Assembly: GCA_019873645.1 (NCBI GenBank)
Contig: JAIOAX010000015.1
Span: 1-64,000 of the forward strand
Length of the DNA: 64,000 nucleotides
From: Chloroflexota bacterium
GTDB taxonomy: Bacteria > Chloroflexota > Anaerolineae > B4-G1 > SLSP01
Direction: 5' to 3'
In this document: positions 52,023 to 62,647 of the stretch, in pieces
Layout: each line of letters starts with the position of its first letter
Position numbering within the stretch: position 1 is the first letter of the stretch
Made by a program: the position numbers and the translations under genes
The notes under the pieces: model-generated
Databases searched by the model: none
Seen by the model: the letters and a program-made list of their open reading frames with translations, nothing else
Told to the model about the DNA's origin: nothing

Positions 52023-52781
52023 ATGAGCAAGAACGTTGGCGGAGCCGATCCGTGGGCTGTGGGCTGGCTGATGCGCGTGCTGGTGTTGCTGGCCGTCCTC
52101 GCCGCTTTCGGCGTGCCCCTGGGGGTGATTCCCATTGTGGCGGTCACATCTCCGGCAGAGGGCGGGGCTGCACCAGAAGCGGGACGGATCGTCATCCCCC
52201 TGAGTACCTCCGCGCCGACTCCCACCGTAGCCCCATTGACCCCCGCGCCCCACACTCCGCGTGTTGGCATCATCGCCGGCCATCACGGCAACGATAGCGG
52301 CGCTCTCTGCCCGGACGGCTTGCAGGAGGCAGATATCAACCTCGATGTGGCACGGCGGGTGGTGGCGTTGCTGATGCAATCTGGCTGGAACGTGGATCTG
52401 CTGGATGAATTTGATGTGCGCCTGAATGACTATAAAGCGGACGCGCTGCTTTCGATTCACGCCGATTCTTGTAGCTTCCCGGGTAAATCCGGCTTCAAGA
52501 TTACGCGCGCCGAATCTGGCCTGCATACTTCCTCTGCGGATGCCCTGGTTGATTGCATCATCCGCCATTATGCCGAACGTACCGGCCTGGCGTTTGACGC
52601 CGACACCATCACCTATGACATGACCCGCTATCATGCCTACTATGAGATTGACCGCAACACCCCGGCCGCGATCATCGAAATCGGCTTCATGCTCGATGAC
52701 CGTGAGCTTCTGACGCAACGCCCCGATGTTGTAGCGCAGGGGATTGTGGATGGCCTGCGCTGTTTCATTGGCGGCGAGTAA
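52023..52781 (+). CDS. N-acetylmuramoyl-L-alanine amidase, Amidase_3 family
   Basis: A 252-residue exported enzyme: one N-terminal hydrophobic segment (about 15-42) acts as signal anchor, and a Pro/Thr/Ala linker runs to about 75. The catalytic domain has IIAGHHGNDSG (zinc His), LQEADINLDVARRV (zinc Glu), LLSIHADS (zinc His) and IIEIGFM with the catalytic Glu. It cleaves the amide between muramic acid and the stem peptide. It is the last gene of the co-oriented run, separated by 81 bases that contain a GCCCAA/TTGGGC dyad. Confidence 0.88.
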   Translation: MSKNVGGADPWAVGWLMRVLVLLAVLAAFGVPLGVIPIVAVTSPAEGGAAPEAGRIVIPLSTSAPTPTVAPLTPAPHTPRVGIIAGHHGNDSGALCPDGLQEADINLDVARRVVALLMQSGWNVDLLDEFDVRLNDYKADALLSIHADSCSFPGKSGFKITRAESGLHTSSADALVDCIIRHYAERTGLAFDADTITYDMTRYHAYYEIDRNTPAAIIEIGFMLDDRELLTQRPDVVAQGIVDGLRCFIGGE

Positions 52782-52791
52782 CCCTCTCGAC

Positions 52792-52940
52792 GGGTGCATT
52801 TCAACTTCGGGGCAAATCTTGTTGTGGCCGGTCTCTGACCGCGCCACTGTGGGGGCGCTGGCAGGCGCGGTCTGGAGACCGGCCTGAGCAGTGTTCAGTT
52901 ACCGTAGCTGATAAGTCGCCCCCGTCCTGAAATGTATCCC
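52792..52940. mobile_element. MITE-like element, copy 4 (type-B interior)
   Basis: It runs from GGGTGCATTTCAACTTCGGGG to CCGTCCTGAAATGTATCCC, with the same long hairpin interior as 5496-5649. The flanks CTCTCGAC and ATCTCGAT agree at 6 of 8 bases, a decayed target duplication. It lies between the amidase and ssb. Confidence 0.78.
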
Positions 52941-52955
52941 ATCTCGATGGTGAAT

Positions 52956-52983
52956 TTGCGCTTTGCGTTGAGCGGTGTAAAAT
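52956..52983 (+). promoter_or_regulatory. Promoter of ssb
   Basis: TTGCGC (52956-52961), 16 bases and TAAAAT (52978-52983). About 70 bases of leader follow before the ATG at 53059, which has AAAGGAGG upstream. Confidence 0.55.
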
Positions 52984-53058
52984 AGCCGTAGATAGGCGCG
53001 TTGTTCTGTGGATTATTTTTTCCCATTGAGTTCACCATAACGAAAAGGAGGCACACCT

Positions 53059-53484
53059 ATGGCATATCAGAAACTGATCATCGTCGGGAACCTGGGCCGC
53101 GACCCGGAGATGCGTTACACCCCCGATGGAACGCCGGTCACGACGCTCAGCGTGGCGACGAACCGCAAATGGAACAACCCGGACGGGACAAAAGGCGAGG
53201 AAACGACCTGGTTCCGCGTGACGGCCTGGCGGCGCGACGCCGAAATTGCCGCTCAGTATCTCACCAAGGGCCAGCAAGTGATGATCGAGGGGCGTCTGAC
53301 CCCCGACAAAAATACCGGCGGCCCCCGTATCTGGACACGCCAGGACGGTACGGCCGGGGCCAATTACGAAGTCACCGCGGACCGCATCGTGCTGCTTGGT
53401 AACCGTGGCGGTGAAGTTGGCGGTGCTGCCGGCGTTGCAGAAACATCAGAAAGCTATGTGGCCGAGGAAGAGGTTCCTTTCTAA
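53059..53484 (+). CDS. ssb: Single-stranded DNA-binding protein
   Basis: A 141-residue SSB with an OB fold (MAYQKLIIVGNLGRDPEMRYTPDG, TTWFRVTAWRRDAEIAAQYLTKGQQVMIEGRL) and the acidic protein-binding tip EEEVPF, which recruits repair and replication partners. It is shorter than E. coli SSB because the Gly-rich linker is short. A strong terminator follows, so it is probably monocistronic or partly read through into DUF3467. Confidence 0.95.
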   Translation: MAYQKLIIVGNLGRDPEMRYTPDGTPVTTLSVATNRKWNNPDGTKGEETTWFRVTAWRRDAEIAAQYLTKGQQVMIEGRLTPDKNTGGPRIWTRQDGTAGANYEVTADRIVLLGNRGGEVGGAAGVAETSESYVAEEEVPF

Positions 53485-53507
53485 AAAGCCACATCGTGTC
53501 ATTGAAC

Positions 53508-53538
53508 AACAGAGGGGCCTGCGAGACGCCCCTCTGTT
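53508..53538 (+). terminator. Terminator after ssb
   Basis: AACAGAGGGGC pairs with GCCCCTCTGTT around a 9-base loop, followed by CTTT, about 25 bases after the ssb stop. The next gene's Shine-Dalgarno site starts five bases later. Confidence 0.7.
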
Positions 53539-53555
53539 CTTTGAGGAGGTTATGG

Positions 53556-53873
53556 ATGACCATGAAGCCCAAATCTATCAATGTGGAATTGCCCGCCGGC
53601 CTTGAACCCATCTATGCCAACTTTGCCTTGATTTCGCATACCCCATCTGAACTTATCTTTGACCTGGCGCAAATGTTGCCCAACCAACCCCAGGTGCGTG
53701 TCAAGGCGCGGGTGATCTTCACACCGTTGAACGCGAAATTGCTGCTGCGCGCCCTGCAAGATAACCTTGCCAAATACGAGGCGACCTTCGGCGAGATCGT
53801 GATCCCCGGTCAAGGAGATGATCTGGTGCGCGCCTTTTTCGGGGGTGTTCATCCACCGGATACGGAGGGATAG
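53556..53873 (+). CDS. DUF3467-family protein
   Basis: A 105-residue protein (MTMKPKSINVELPAGLEPIYANFALISHTPSELIFDLAQMLP) matching the small DUF3467 family, whose members have a beta-strand core and an acidic C-terminus. Function unknown. GAGGAGGT lies 5 bases before the ATG. It ends just before the translin-like gene, which suggests co-expression. Confidence 0.75.
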   Translation: MTMKPKSINVELPAGLEPIYANFALISHTPSELIFDLAQMLPNQPQVRVKARVIFTPLNAKLLLRALQDNLAKYEATFGEIVIPGQGDDLVRAFFGGVHPPDTEG

Positions 53874-53874
53874 C

Positions 53875-56266
<2,392 letters not shown>

Positions 56267-56272
56267 GACTTT

Positions 56273-57469
56273 ATGCAGCTCGAAGTCTTAAAACAGCACC
56301 TTAAACGGCAGACAGGCTGCGCTGACCGGGACATCCGAATCGTTTACGCGCCGTTGCGGATTTCGCCGTTCGGCGCGCATGTGGATCACCAGGATGGATT
56401 GGTGACCGGCATGACGCTGAATCAGGCGATTCTGTTGGCCTTCACGCCGCGCGCCGACCGGCGCGTATGTGTGGAGAGCCTGAACTTCCCCGGCTGCGTG
56501 GAGTTTACCCTGGATGATGTGCCGCCCAAATCGGCGAAAGACTGGGGCAACTATGTGCGCGGTGCAGCGCTGGCCTTGCAACAACGTTACACCTTGCACA
56601 CCGGCATTGACGCAGTGGTGGGGGGGGATATGCCCATCGGCGGTCTGAGTTCCTCGGCGGCCGTGGGGGTAGCGTATCTGCTGGCCCTGGAGACGGCGAA
56701 CGGCCTGACGATTTCTCCTGCCGAAAACATTCAGCTTGACCGCTACATCGAGAATATCTACCTGGGTCTGAAAAACGGCATCATGGATCAGTCTATGATT
56801 CTGATGAGCGAACGTGATACACTCACCTACCTGGATTGCCAGACTGTAGCGTTCGAGAAGATTCCCATCCCGCCCGCTAAGAACGGTTTCGACATCCTGG
56901 TCGTCTACTCCGGCGTGGAACAGGCGTTGGTAGGCACCGATTACAACAACCGCGTGGCCGAGTGCCAGGAAGCGGCCCGCTTGTTGCTCACCTGGTCGGG
57001 GCAGAGGCCGCCGGAACAGCCGCGCTTGCGGATGGTGCCGGAGGCCGTCTATGCCGAGTTGGGCGAACGGCTGCCTGCGCCGTTGAACCGGCGGGCGCGA
57101 CATTTCTTTACCGAAATTGCGCGCGTGCGCGAAGGCGTGGCGGCCTGGCGTGCGGGCGATGTCATGCGCATCGGGCAGCTCATGCGCGAATCAGGCGCCA
57201 GCTCGATCCACAACTACGAATCGGGTTGTCCGCAGTTGGTGACGCTTTACAACATCCTGTGTGCGACCCCCGGTGTGTACGGCGCGCGTTTTAGCGGCGC
57301 CGGGTTCCGCGGCTGCTGTATCGCCTTGAGCGATCCGGCCTGCCGCGAGGAAATTCGCGCCTTCATTGACGCGCGCTATCCGGCGGCGCACCCTAATGCC
57401 GGAGCGCGCTACAGCGTGCATTTCTGCAAGTCGGATGGGCCGGCACGGGTGTTGGAGGGGAGTGGTTAG
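56273..57469 (+). CDS. Galacturonokinase-like GHMP kinase
   Basis: A 398-residue GHMP kinase. The N-terminal sugar-binding motif is APLRISPFGAHVDHQ (26-40), not the galactokinase GRxNxIGEHxDY. The ATP loop is GGLSSSAAVGVAYLLALETANGLT, with GIMDQSM as the third motif, and GVYGARFSGAGFRGCC near the end. The combination resembles plant galacturonokinase, which makes galacturonic acid 1-phosphate for UDP-galacturonate. Substrate is inferred. It follows the sulfurylase/kinase fusion by 6 bases, so nucleotide-sugar or sulfated-glycan synthesis is possible. Confidence 0.82.
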   Translation: MQLEVLKQHLKRQTGCADRDIRIVYAPLRISPFGAHVDHQDGLVTGMTLNQAILLAFTPRADRRVCVESLNFPGCVEFTLDDVPPKSAKDWGNYVRGAALALQQRYTLHTGIDAVVGGDMPIGGLSSSAAVGVAYLLALETANGLTISPAENIQLDRYIENIYLGLKNGIMDQSMILMSERDTLTYLDCQTVAFEKIPIPPAKNGFDILVVYSGVEQALVGTDYNNRVAECQEAARLLLTWSGQRPPEQPRLRMVPEAVYAELGERLPAPLNRRARHFFTEIARVREGVAAWRAGDVMRIGQLMRESGASSIHNYESGCPQLVTLYNILCATPGVYGARFSGAGFRGCCIALSDPACREEIRAFIDARYPAAHPNAGARYSVHFCKSDGPARVLEGSG

Positions 57470-57519
57470 TGGTCAGTTTTTGGCTATCAGTTTCTGAGCG
57501 TAGCACAGGACAGTACTTT

Positions 57520-57704
57520 TGCGCCCCCGCTTCCAGCCTTGCCCCAAAGGGAGCGAGGAGGTAAATAGAGGGGGATTTTGCGCGGTGAAGCCGCGCAAAA
57601 TCCCCCTTCGAGAAATCCCCCCGCTCTCCCCGCAGGCGGGGATAGCGGGGGCAGGGGGTGAGAGGGGAAAACGCAAAAAACCTGCCCCATCCTGAAATGC
57701 ACCC
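57520..57704. mobile_element. MITE-like element, copy 5 (inverted type-A)
   Basis: The right end is CCTGAAATGCACCC, preceded by the AAAACCTGCCCC...CCCTCTCACCCCCTGCCCC interior of copies 1 and 2 in inverse orientation. The left end is degenerate, with the extra CCTCTATTTACC segment of copy 2. The remaining 57470-57519 and 57705-57761 hold no gene. Confidence 0.65.
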
Positions 57705-57761
57705 GAAAGTTTCCTTACCAACGGCAAAATGTGGTAAAATGTTTATACAAGGGAGGGGCGT

Positions 57762-58799
57762 ATGGAAAACTCACAGTTAACCCAACTGATCCGCCGAGAG
57801 CTGCCGGGTATTCTGCGGCGCGACCGCGAGATGCGCGAATGGGTGCTGAGCCTGACGCGCGAACGTTATGCGGACAAGAACGAGACCGAAAGCCGCTTTG
57901 ACCGCGTGCTGGATGAACTGCGTCGTGAGCGCGAGGAAAACTTCCGCAAGTGGGAGGCCGCTCAACAAGAACTTCGCGCCCTGCGTGAAGAACAGAACCG
58001 CAAGTGGGAGGCCGCTCAACAAGAACTTCGCACCCTGCGCGAAGAGCAGAACCGCAAGTGGGAGGCCAATCAGCAAGAACTCCGCGTCCTGCGCGAAGAG
58101 CAGAACCGCAAGTGGGAGGTCAATCAGCAAGAACTCCGCGCCCTGCGCGAAGAGCAGAACCGCAAGTGGGAGGAGCAAAACCGCAAGTGGGAGGCCAATC
58201 AGCAAGAACTCCGCGCCCTGCGCGAAGAGCAGAACCGCAAGTGGGAAGAGCAAAACCGCAAGTGGGAGGCCAATCAGCAAGAACTCCGCGCCCTGCGCGA
58301 AGAGCAGAACCGCAAGTGGGAAGAGCAGAACCGCAAGTGGGAAGAAAATCAGGCGACGATTAACGCTATGTTGGCTGAAATCCGCGGACTGGGGCGGAAG
58401 TACGATAGTACCATCGGTGCATTAGGAGCACGTTGGGGCTTGCAGACTGAACAATCTTTCCGCAATGCACTGGCCGGGATTCTGGGAACCTCTTTCGGCG
58501 TTGAAGTGCTGAATGTGAGAGAATACGATGACGCGGGCGAAGTGTTCGGGCGACCTGACCAGATAGAATTGGATGTCATCATCCAGAATGGTTCCTTGCT
58601 TCTCTGTGAAATCAAGGCCTCTATGAGCAAATCGGACATGGTCATCTTTGAGCGCAAAGTGCGCTTCTACGAAAAACGCCACAACCGGAAGGCCAACCGG
58701 ATGCTGGTCATCTCACCGATGGTCGAGGAACGCGCACGGGCCTTGGCGAATGAACTGGGCATCGAGGTCTACAGCTATGCCGAGGACGTGGCGTTGTAA
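57762..58799 (+). CDS. PD-(D/E)XK coiled-coil protein, DUF3782-type, copy 1
   Basis: A 345-residue protein. The conserved N-terminal 60 residues (MENSQLTQLIRRELPGILRRD) lead into a tandem coiled coil of EEQNRKW (7 residues) and an 11-residue ExNQQELRALR-type unit, residues about 65-210, with seven x-QQELR/EENQ blocks. The C-terminal domain (about 225-345) is nuclease-like: DQIELDVIIQNGSLLLCEIKAS gives the Asp and the E-x-K. It has a near-identical partner at 60466-61308. Function unknown; a nuclease with a variable-length stalk is inferred. Confidence 0.8.
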   Translation: MENSQLTQLIRRELPGILRRDREMREWVLSLTRERYADKNETESRFDRVLDELRREREENFRKWEAAQQELRALREEQNRKWEAAQQELRTLREEQNRKWEANQQELRVLREEQNRKWEVNQQELRALREEQNRKWEEQNRKWEANQQELRALREEQNRKWEEQNRKWEANQQELRALREEQNRKWEEQNRKWEENQATINAMLAEIRGLGRKYDSTIGALGARWGLQTEQSFRNALAGILGTSFGVEVLNVREYDDAGEVFGRPDQIELDVIIQNGSLLLCEIKASMSKSDMVIFERKVRFYEKRHNRKANRMLVISPMVEERARALANELGIEVYSYAEDVAL

Positions 58800-58820
58800 A
58801 TGGCTTGATACCGTGTTTCG

Positions 58821-59531
58821 GTGCTTATGGAGATGAATACACCGGGCTGTCCCACACATGTGTCTGGGTATATGCAGGCTTGTCTAAATGCCCTCGCCGC
58901 TCAAGGGTTGGGTGAGGCGATTTCGGTGGGTGGCGGGCTGGGATTGCTACATTATCTGGATTATCGTACGACCCACGATGTGGATGCTTGGTGGACTGAT
59001 TCTGCTACGCCACAAGTGCGTACTCAGGTCGTCCGTGTACTGGAAATGACGCTGGCGCCGTATGGACAGATCAAGACACGGACATGGGGTGATGTTGTCA
59101 GTGTTGAGTTGAGTGTGGAAGGGCAGGCTGTATTTAGTTTTCAAATCGCGGCGCGGGATGCGCAATTGGAACCGTCGGTTAAACTCCCATGGGTGAATGT
59201 ATGGCTGGATAGTTTCCCCGACCTGGTTGCCGGTAAAATGGTTGCCCTGGTTGAGCGTGGGGCGCCGCGTGATTTTCGGGATATTTATGCTGTATGCCAG
59301 GCGGGTTTGATGACACCGGAACAGTGTTGGACGTTGTGGCGGCGGCGGCAGCAATTATCCGGCAGCGATACCGATCAAATGCGCGCCAGATTGGCTATCG
59401 AAACACATTTGGCGCGTATTGAACAGCATCGTCCCCTGATGCAGATTGAGGATGAACAAGCGCGGACCCAGGCTATGCAGTTGCGCAATTGGTTTCGTGA
59501 GGTATTCTTGTATGGCTGTCTCATGGATTGA
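58821..59531 (+). CDS. AbiEii/AbiGii-like nucleotidyltransferase
   Basis: A 236-residue protein with SVGGGLGLLHYLDYRTTHDVDAWW (the nucleotidyltransferase core, with D-x-D) and DLVAGKMVALVERGAPRDFRDIYAV, the characteristic downstream motif of AbiEii-type toxins. These transfer nucleotides to tRNA or proteins. The start is uncertain: GTG 58821, ATG 58827 and ATG 58833 are all possible, and no clear ribosome site is seen. It overlaps a small gene at its 3' end. Confidence 0.7.
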   Translation: MLMEMNTPGCPTHVSGYMQACLNALAAQGLGEAISVGGGLGLLHYLDYRTTHDVDAWWTDSATPQVRTQVVRVLEMTLAPYGQIKTRTWGDVVSVELSVEGQAVFSFQIAARDAQLEPSVKLPWVNVWLDSFPDLVAGKMVALVERGAPRDFRDIYAVCQAGLMTPEQCWTLWRRRQQLSGSDTDQMRARLAIETHLARIEQHRPLMQIEDEQARTQAMQLRNWFREVFLYGCLMD

Positions 59532-59820
59532 TGCTACATTGTACCCGGACTGCGAGCCACCCCAGTTGTTGAATACTCTTGCGGAGCGTGTGGATTTCAT
59601 CGCGCGGCTGTGCGCGGCTTGGGACTTTGGGCGGTTGCCTGATGTGACCGTTATCAGCGAGATCCGCCGGGAACCGTGGCGTGACGTGATAGATGCCTGC
59701 CGGCTATTGACTTCACCGGTCTACCATCTCCTGCGATACTGGCATGGGTTGCCGCCGTTGCCCTATTTGGGCCGGCAATTGGCGTATATTCGAGATGATC
59801 CCAGTTTGGCATACGTATAG
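59512..59820 (+). CDS. Small protein of unknown function overlapping the AbiEii-like gene
   Basis: A 102-residue protein (MAVSWIDATLYPDCEPPQLL...) starting 20 bases before the end of the nucleotidyltransferase gene in another frame. The overlap suggests translational coupling and hence a two-gene module. The sequence (IISEIRREPWRDVIDACRLL-like helices, then PLPYLGRQLAYIRDDPSLAYV) matches no family I know. An antitoxin or cofactor role for the AbiEii-like protein is only inferred. Confidence 0.5.
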   Translation: MAVSWIDATLYPDCEPPQLLNTLAERVDFIARLCAAWDFGRLPDVTVISEIRREPWRDVIDACRLLTSPVYHLLRYWHGLPPLPYLGRQLAYIRDDPSLAYV

Positions 59821-59887
59821 GGAAATCTTGTTCCCGGTATACAGCTACGCCGACAAGGTATCCCCGGTTGTTTGGGACAGAGTGTAA

Positions 59888-60244
59888 CCGGACTTGTTGT
59901 TCGTGGCGACGGTGCACCTGGAGTGGCTAAAGGAGACGCACCTGGACGGGCCGGCGGACCTGGTAGTGGAGATCGTCTCGGAGGAGAGCGCGGAGCGGGA
60001 TCGCGGGACTAAATTCTACGAGTATGCGCGCGGCGGCGTGCCGGAGTACTGGCTGATTGACCCCCAGGCGCAGTGGGGTGAGTTTTACCGTTTGGAGGGC
60101 AAGTATTACCGTCTGGTGTTTGGCGGGCGCGAGGGGCGGTATGAGTCTCTGATGCTGCCCGGTTTCTGGCTGCGGGTGGAGTGGTTGTGGCGGGAACCGT
60201 TGCCCCGCACGCTGGATGTGCTGCGGGAGTTAGGGGTGATTTGA
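59888..60244 (+). pseudogene. 5'-truncated Uma2-family (DUF820) gene
   Basis: The frame opens directly after a TAA at 59885-59887 and encodes PDLLFVATVHLEWLKETHLD and then GPADLVVEIVSEESAERDRGTKF, EYWLIDPQ, a clear Uma2 C-terminal half. Normal Uma2 proteins are about 190 residues, so about 75 N-terminal residues are missing. A TTG at 59894 could still start translation. The preceding bases 59823-59887 encode an unrelated-looking frame ending VYSYADKV. Confidence 0.75.
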
Positions 60245-60334
60245 GAGCGGTGCAAAACCGTTGACAGCAAACTGGCGCGCGGAAAGCAAAGCATGGGTAC
60301 CGTCCTGGTAGAGCAGTTTTTACTTGTCGAGGGA

Positions 60335-60362
60335 TTGCCAGATTAACGATTTCGGTTAGAAT
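60335..60362 (+). promoter_or_regulatory. Possible promoter for the second coiled-coil nuclease copy
   Basis: TTGCCA (60335-60340), 16 bases and TAGAAT (60357-60362). The ATG at 60466 lies about 100 bases downstream, so there would be a long leader. Confidence 0.35.
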
Positions 60363-60465
60363 GCGGATGAGTTCCTCACAAAGTTGGCTTCCGGTGCGGG
60401 GTTTTGATTTACCGGCGGGTGTATGGCTATAACACCCAGGTTGTAATGGTACGGGAGATATCTGT

Positions 60466-61308
60466 ATGGAAAACTCGCAGTTAACCCAACTGATCCGCCG
60501 AGAGCTGCCGGGTATTCTGCGGCGCGACCGCGAGATGCGCGAATGGGTGCTGAGCCTGACGCGCGAACGTTATGCGGACAAGAACGAGACCGAAAGCCGC
60601 TTTGACCGCGTGCTGGATGAACTGCGTCGTGAGCGCGAGGAAAACTTCCGCAAGTGGGAGGTCAATCAGCAAGAACTCCGCGCCCTGCGCGAAGAGCAGA
60701 ACCGCAAGTGGGAGGAGCAGAACCGCAAGTGGGAGGAGCAAAACCGCAAGTGGGAGGCCAATCAGCAAGAACTCCGCGCCCTGCGCGAAGAGCAGAACCG
60801 CAAGTGGGAAGAGCAGAACCGCAAGTGGGAAGAGCAGAACCGCAAGTGGGAAGAAAATCAGGCGACGATTAATGCTATGTTGGCTGAAATCCGCGGACTG
60901 GGGCGGAAGTACGATAGTACCATCGGTGCATTAGGAGCACGTTGGGGCTTGCAGACTGAACAATCTTTCCGCAATGCACTGGCCGGGATTCTGGGAACCT
61001 CTTTCGGCGTCGAAGTGCTCAATGTGAGAGAATACGATGACGCGGGCGAAGTGTTCGGGCGACCTGACCAGATAGAATTGGATGTCATCATCCAGAATGG
61101 GACGCTTATCCTGTGTGAGATCAAATCTTCGATCAGTCGCGCTGAAATGCACACGTTCGCGCGTAAAGTGGCGTTCTACGAAAAACGCCACAACCGGAAG
61201 GCCGACCGGATGCTGGTCATCTCGCCGATGGTTGAGGAACGCGCACGGGCCTTGGCGAATGAACTGGGCATCGAGGTCTACAGCTACGCCGAGGATGTGG
61301 TGGTGTAG
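60466..61308 (+). CDS. PD-(D/E)XK coiled-coil protein, DUF3782-type, copy 2
   Basis: A 280-residue paralogue of the product of 57762-58799. The first 60 residues and most of the C-terminal domain are almost identical at the DNA level, but the coiled coil is 65 residues shorter, with fewer EEQNRKW/QQELR units. The segment around the catalytic strand (GTLILCEIKSSISRAEMHTFARKV) differs strongly from copy 1 while its flanks are nearly identical. The two genes flank the AbiEii-like/Uma2 block as direct repeats. Confidence 0.8.
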   Translation: MENSQLTQLIRRELPGILRRDREMREWVLSLTRERYADKNETESRFDRVLDELRREREENFRKWEVNQQELRALREEQNRKWEEQNRKWEEQNRKWEANQQELRALREEQNRKWEEQNRKWEEQNRKWEENQATINAMLAEIRGLGRKYDSTIGALGARWGLQTEQSFRNALAGILGTSFGVEVLNVREYDDAGEVFGRPDQIELDVIIQNGTLILCEIKSSISRAEMHTFARKVAFYEKRHNRKADRMLVISPMVEERARALANELGIEVYSYAEDVVV

Positions 61309-61376
61309 GTGTTGTGTCGGAATTCAGAAACTGCCGAGTTCCTGCGTCCCATCCAAGGCAAATCAGGTTGATAAGG

Positions 61377-62615
61377 ATGCTGAACCACAAAGGCGTCACT
61401 TTGGTATCCCCTTTCCTATTGGCCGTTGCAGTGTTGGCTCTGGTGGTCTTGCCTTCAGTGTGTCAATTGTGGTTGCTCAATGCCTGGTCGGTACATTGTA
61501 TACATCATACTTTTAATAGTTTAGCAGCAAATCAATCTGTGCATGAACTGCCTCCCCAGGGGCACGCTCGGGCGGCGTTGTGGATCGCCTCTGCTGCCTT
61601 GAAATCCGGTAATCCGGCCGCCGCCGAGGTGCTTGTTGCCTCACAGGCCGCTCAAGGAGAACGATTTGCCCTGGCTTTGAGGGCGGATGCCCTTTTGGCG
61701 CAGGGCGATTTTGTTGGCGCTATGGCAATCTGGCAGCAGACCCGGGATGTTGAAGCTATGCTAGAGGCGGCTTCGCAGATGGCGCAGGCCGGTCGTTTAG
61801 AAGAGGCGCTGACGGCATACGAGGTTGTCTGGACACTCAATTCAGAGTTGGGTGCTCTGCCGTTGGTGAACTTTTTGTTAAATTACCGACAAGATTATAG
61901 TCGGGCGGAAAATATTTTGCGGCAATCGTTGGCGACTTTCCCTGATTCCAAGCATTGGCTTGACTGGTCTGTTCGTCTGGGGGATGTGTTGCGCACCCAG
62001 AAACGTTGGGATGAAGCAGCTACCCTGTATGAAAATATTATTGCTCAGGTCCCGGATGCCTGGACGGCTCACATTGGTCTTGGATGGGCGAGATATGAGC
62101 GTGGCGATGGGTCGGAACAGGCTATTGCGGAATTTCGAAAAGCTATTGTCATTGATCAGGGACAAGGTGATGGTTACTTCGCTATGGCGCAAGTGTTGAC
62201 GCGCGAGCAGTGCTTTGTCGAGGCTGAACCGTGGTACCGTCTTGCGCTTGAGCGTAATCCAAAACGTGAATGGTATATTGCGCGAGCGAATACAGCGCGA
62301 TCCGCGGGTAATCTTGACCTGGCGCTGGCTATCTATAAAGAAGCCGTCGAGAAATTTCCTGCTTACGCAGCAGTGTATTATGAGATGGCTTTAGCCTATC
62401 GCTTAAATGAACAGCCTGAAGAAGCAAAGGTCAGCATTGAAAAAGCTCTTTCCCTTATGGTCCGCCCCAATGAGTTATATTATGTGCGAGCCGGGCAAAT
62501 CTACGAGTGGAGTGGGGAGGGGGGGCAGGCATTGCAAGCCTACCGAAAGGCGCTGACGATCAATCCTGATAACAGCGCTGCTCAGCAAGCTATTCGCCGT
62601 TTGAGCGGACCGTAG
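61377..62615 (+). CDS. Membrane-anchored TPR-repeat protein
   Basis: A 412-residue protein with one N-terminal hydrophobic helix (LLAVAVLALVVLPSV) and then about nine tetratricopeptide-like repeats (for example GRLEEALTAYEVVW, KRWDEAATLYENIIAQVPD, GNLDLALAIYKEAVEKFP, GGQALQAYRKALTINPDN). TPR solenoids bind peptides and often scaffold envelope polysaccharide or export machinery; the flippase gene downstream agrees with that, but the link is inferred. The start is ATG 61377; a GTG at 61314 would add 21 residues. Confidence 0.78.
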   Translation: MLNHKGVTLVSPFLLAVAVLALVVLPSVCQLWLLNAWSVHCIHHTFNSLAANQSVHELPPQGHARAALWIASAALKSGNPAAAEVLVASQAAQGERFALALRADALLAQGDFVGAMAIWQQTRDVEAMLEAASQMAQAGRLEEALTAYEVVWTLNSELGALPLVNFLLNYRQDYSRAENILRQSLATFPDSKHWLDWSVRLGDVLRTQKRWDEAATLYENIIAQVPDAWTAHIGLGWARYERGDGSEQAIAEFRKAIVIDQGQGDGYFAMAQVLTREQCFVEAEPWYRLALERNPKREWYIARANTARSAGNLDLALAIYKEAVEKFPAYAAVYYEMALAYRLNEQPEEAKVSIEKALSLMVRPNELYYVRAGQIYEWSGEGGQALQAYRKALTINPDNSAAQQAIRRLSGP

Positions 62616-62647
62616 TTGCGTGCTATATCATTTTGTGTATTATATTT

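Noticed and set aside
51198-52847. 549-codon open frame on the - strand across the hydrolase and amidase genes
   Set aside because: Both + strand genes have clear family motifs and ribosome sites; the - strand frame matches nothing and crosses a MITE.
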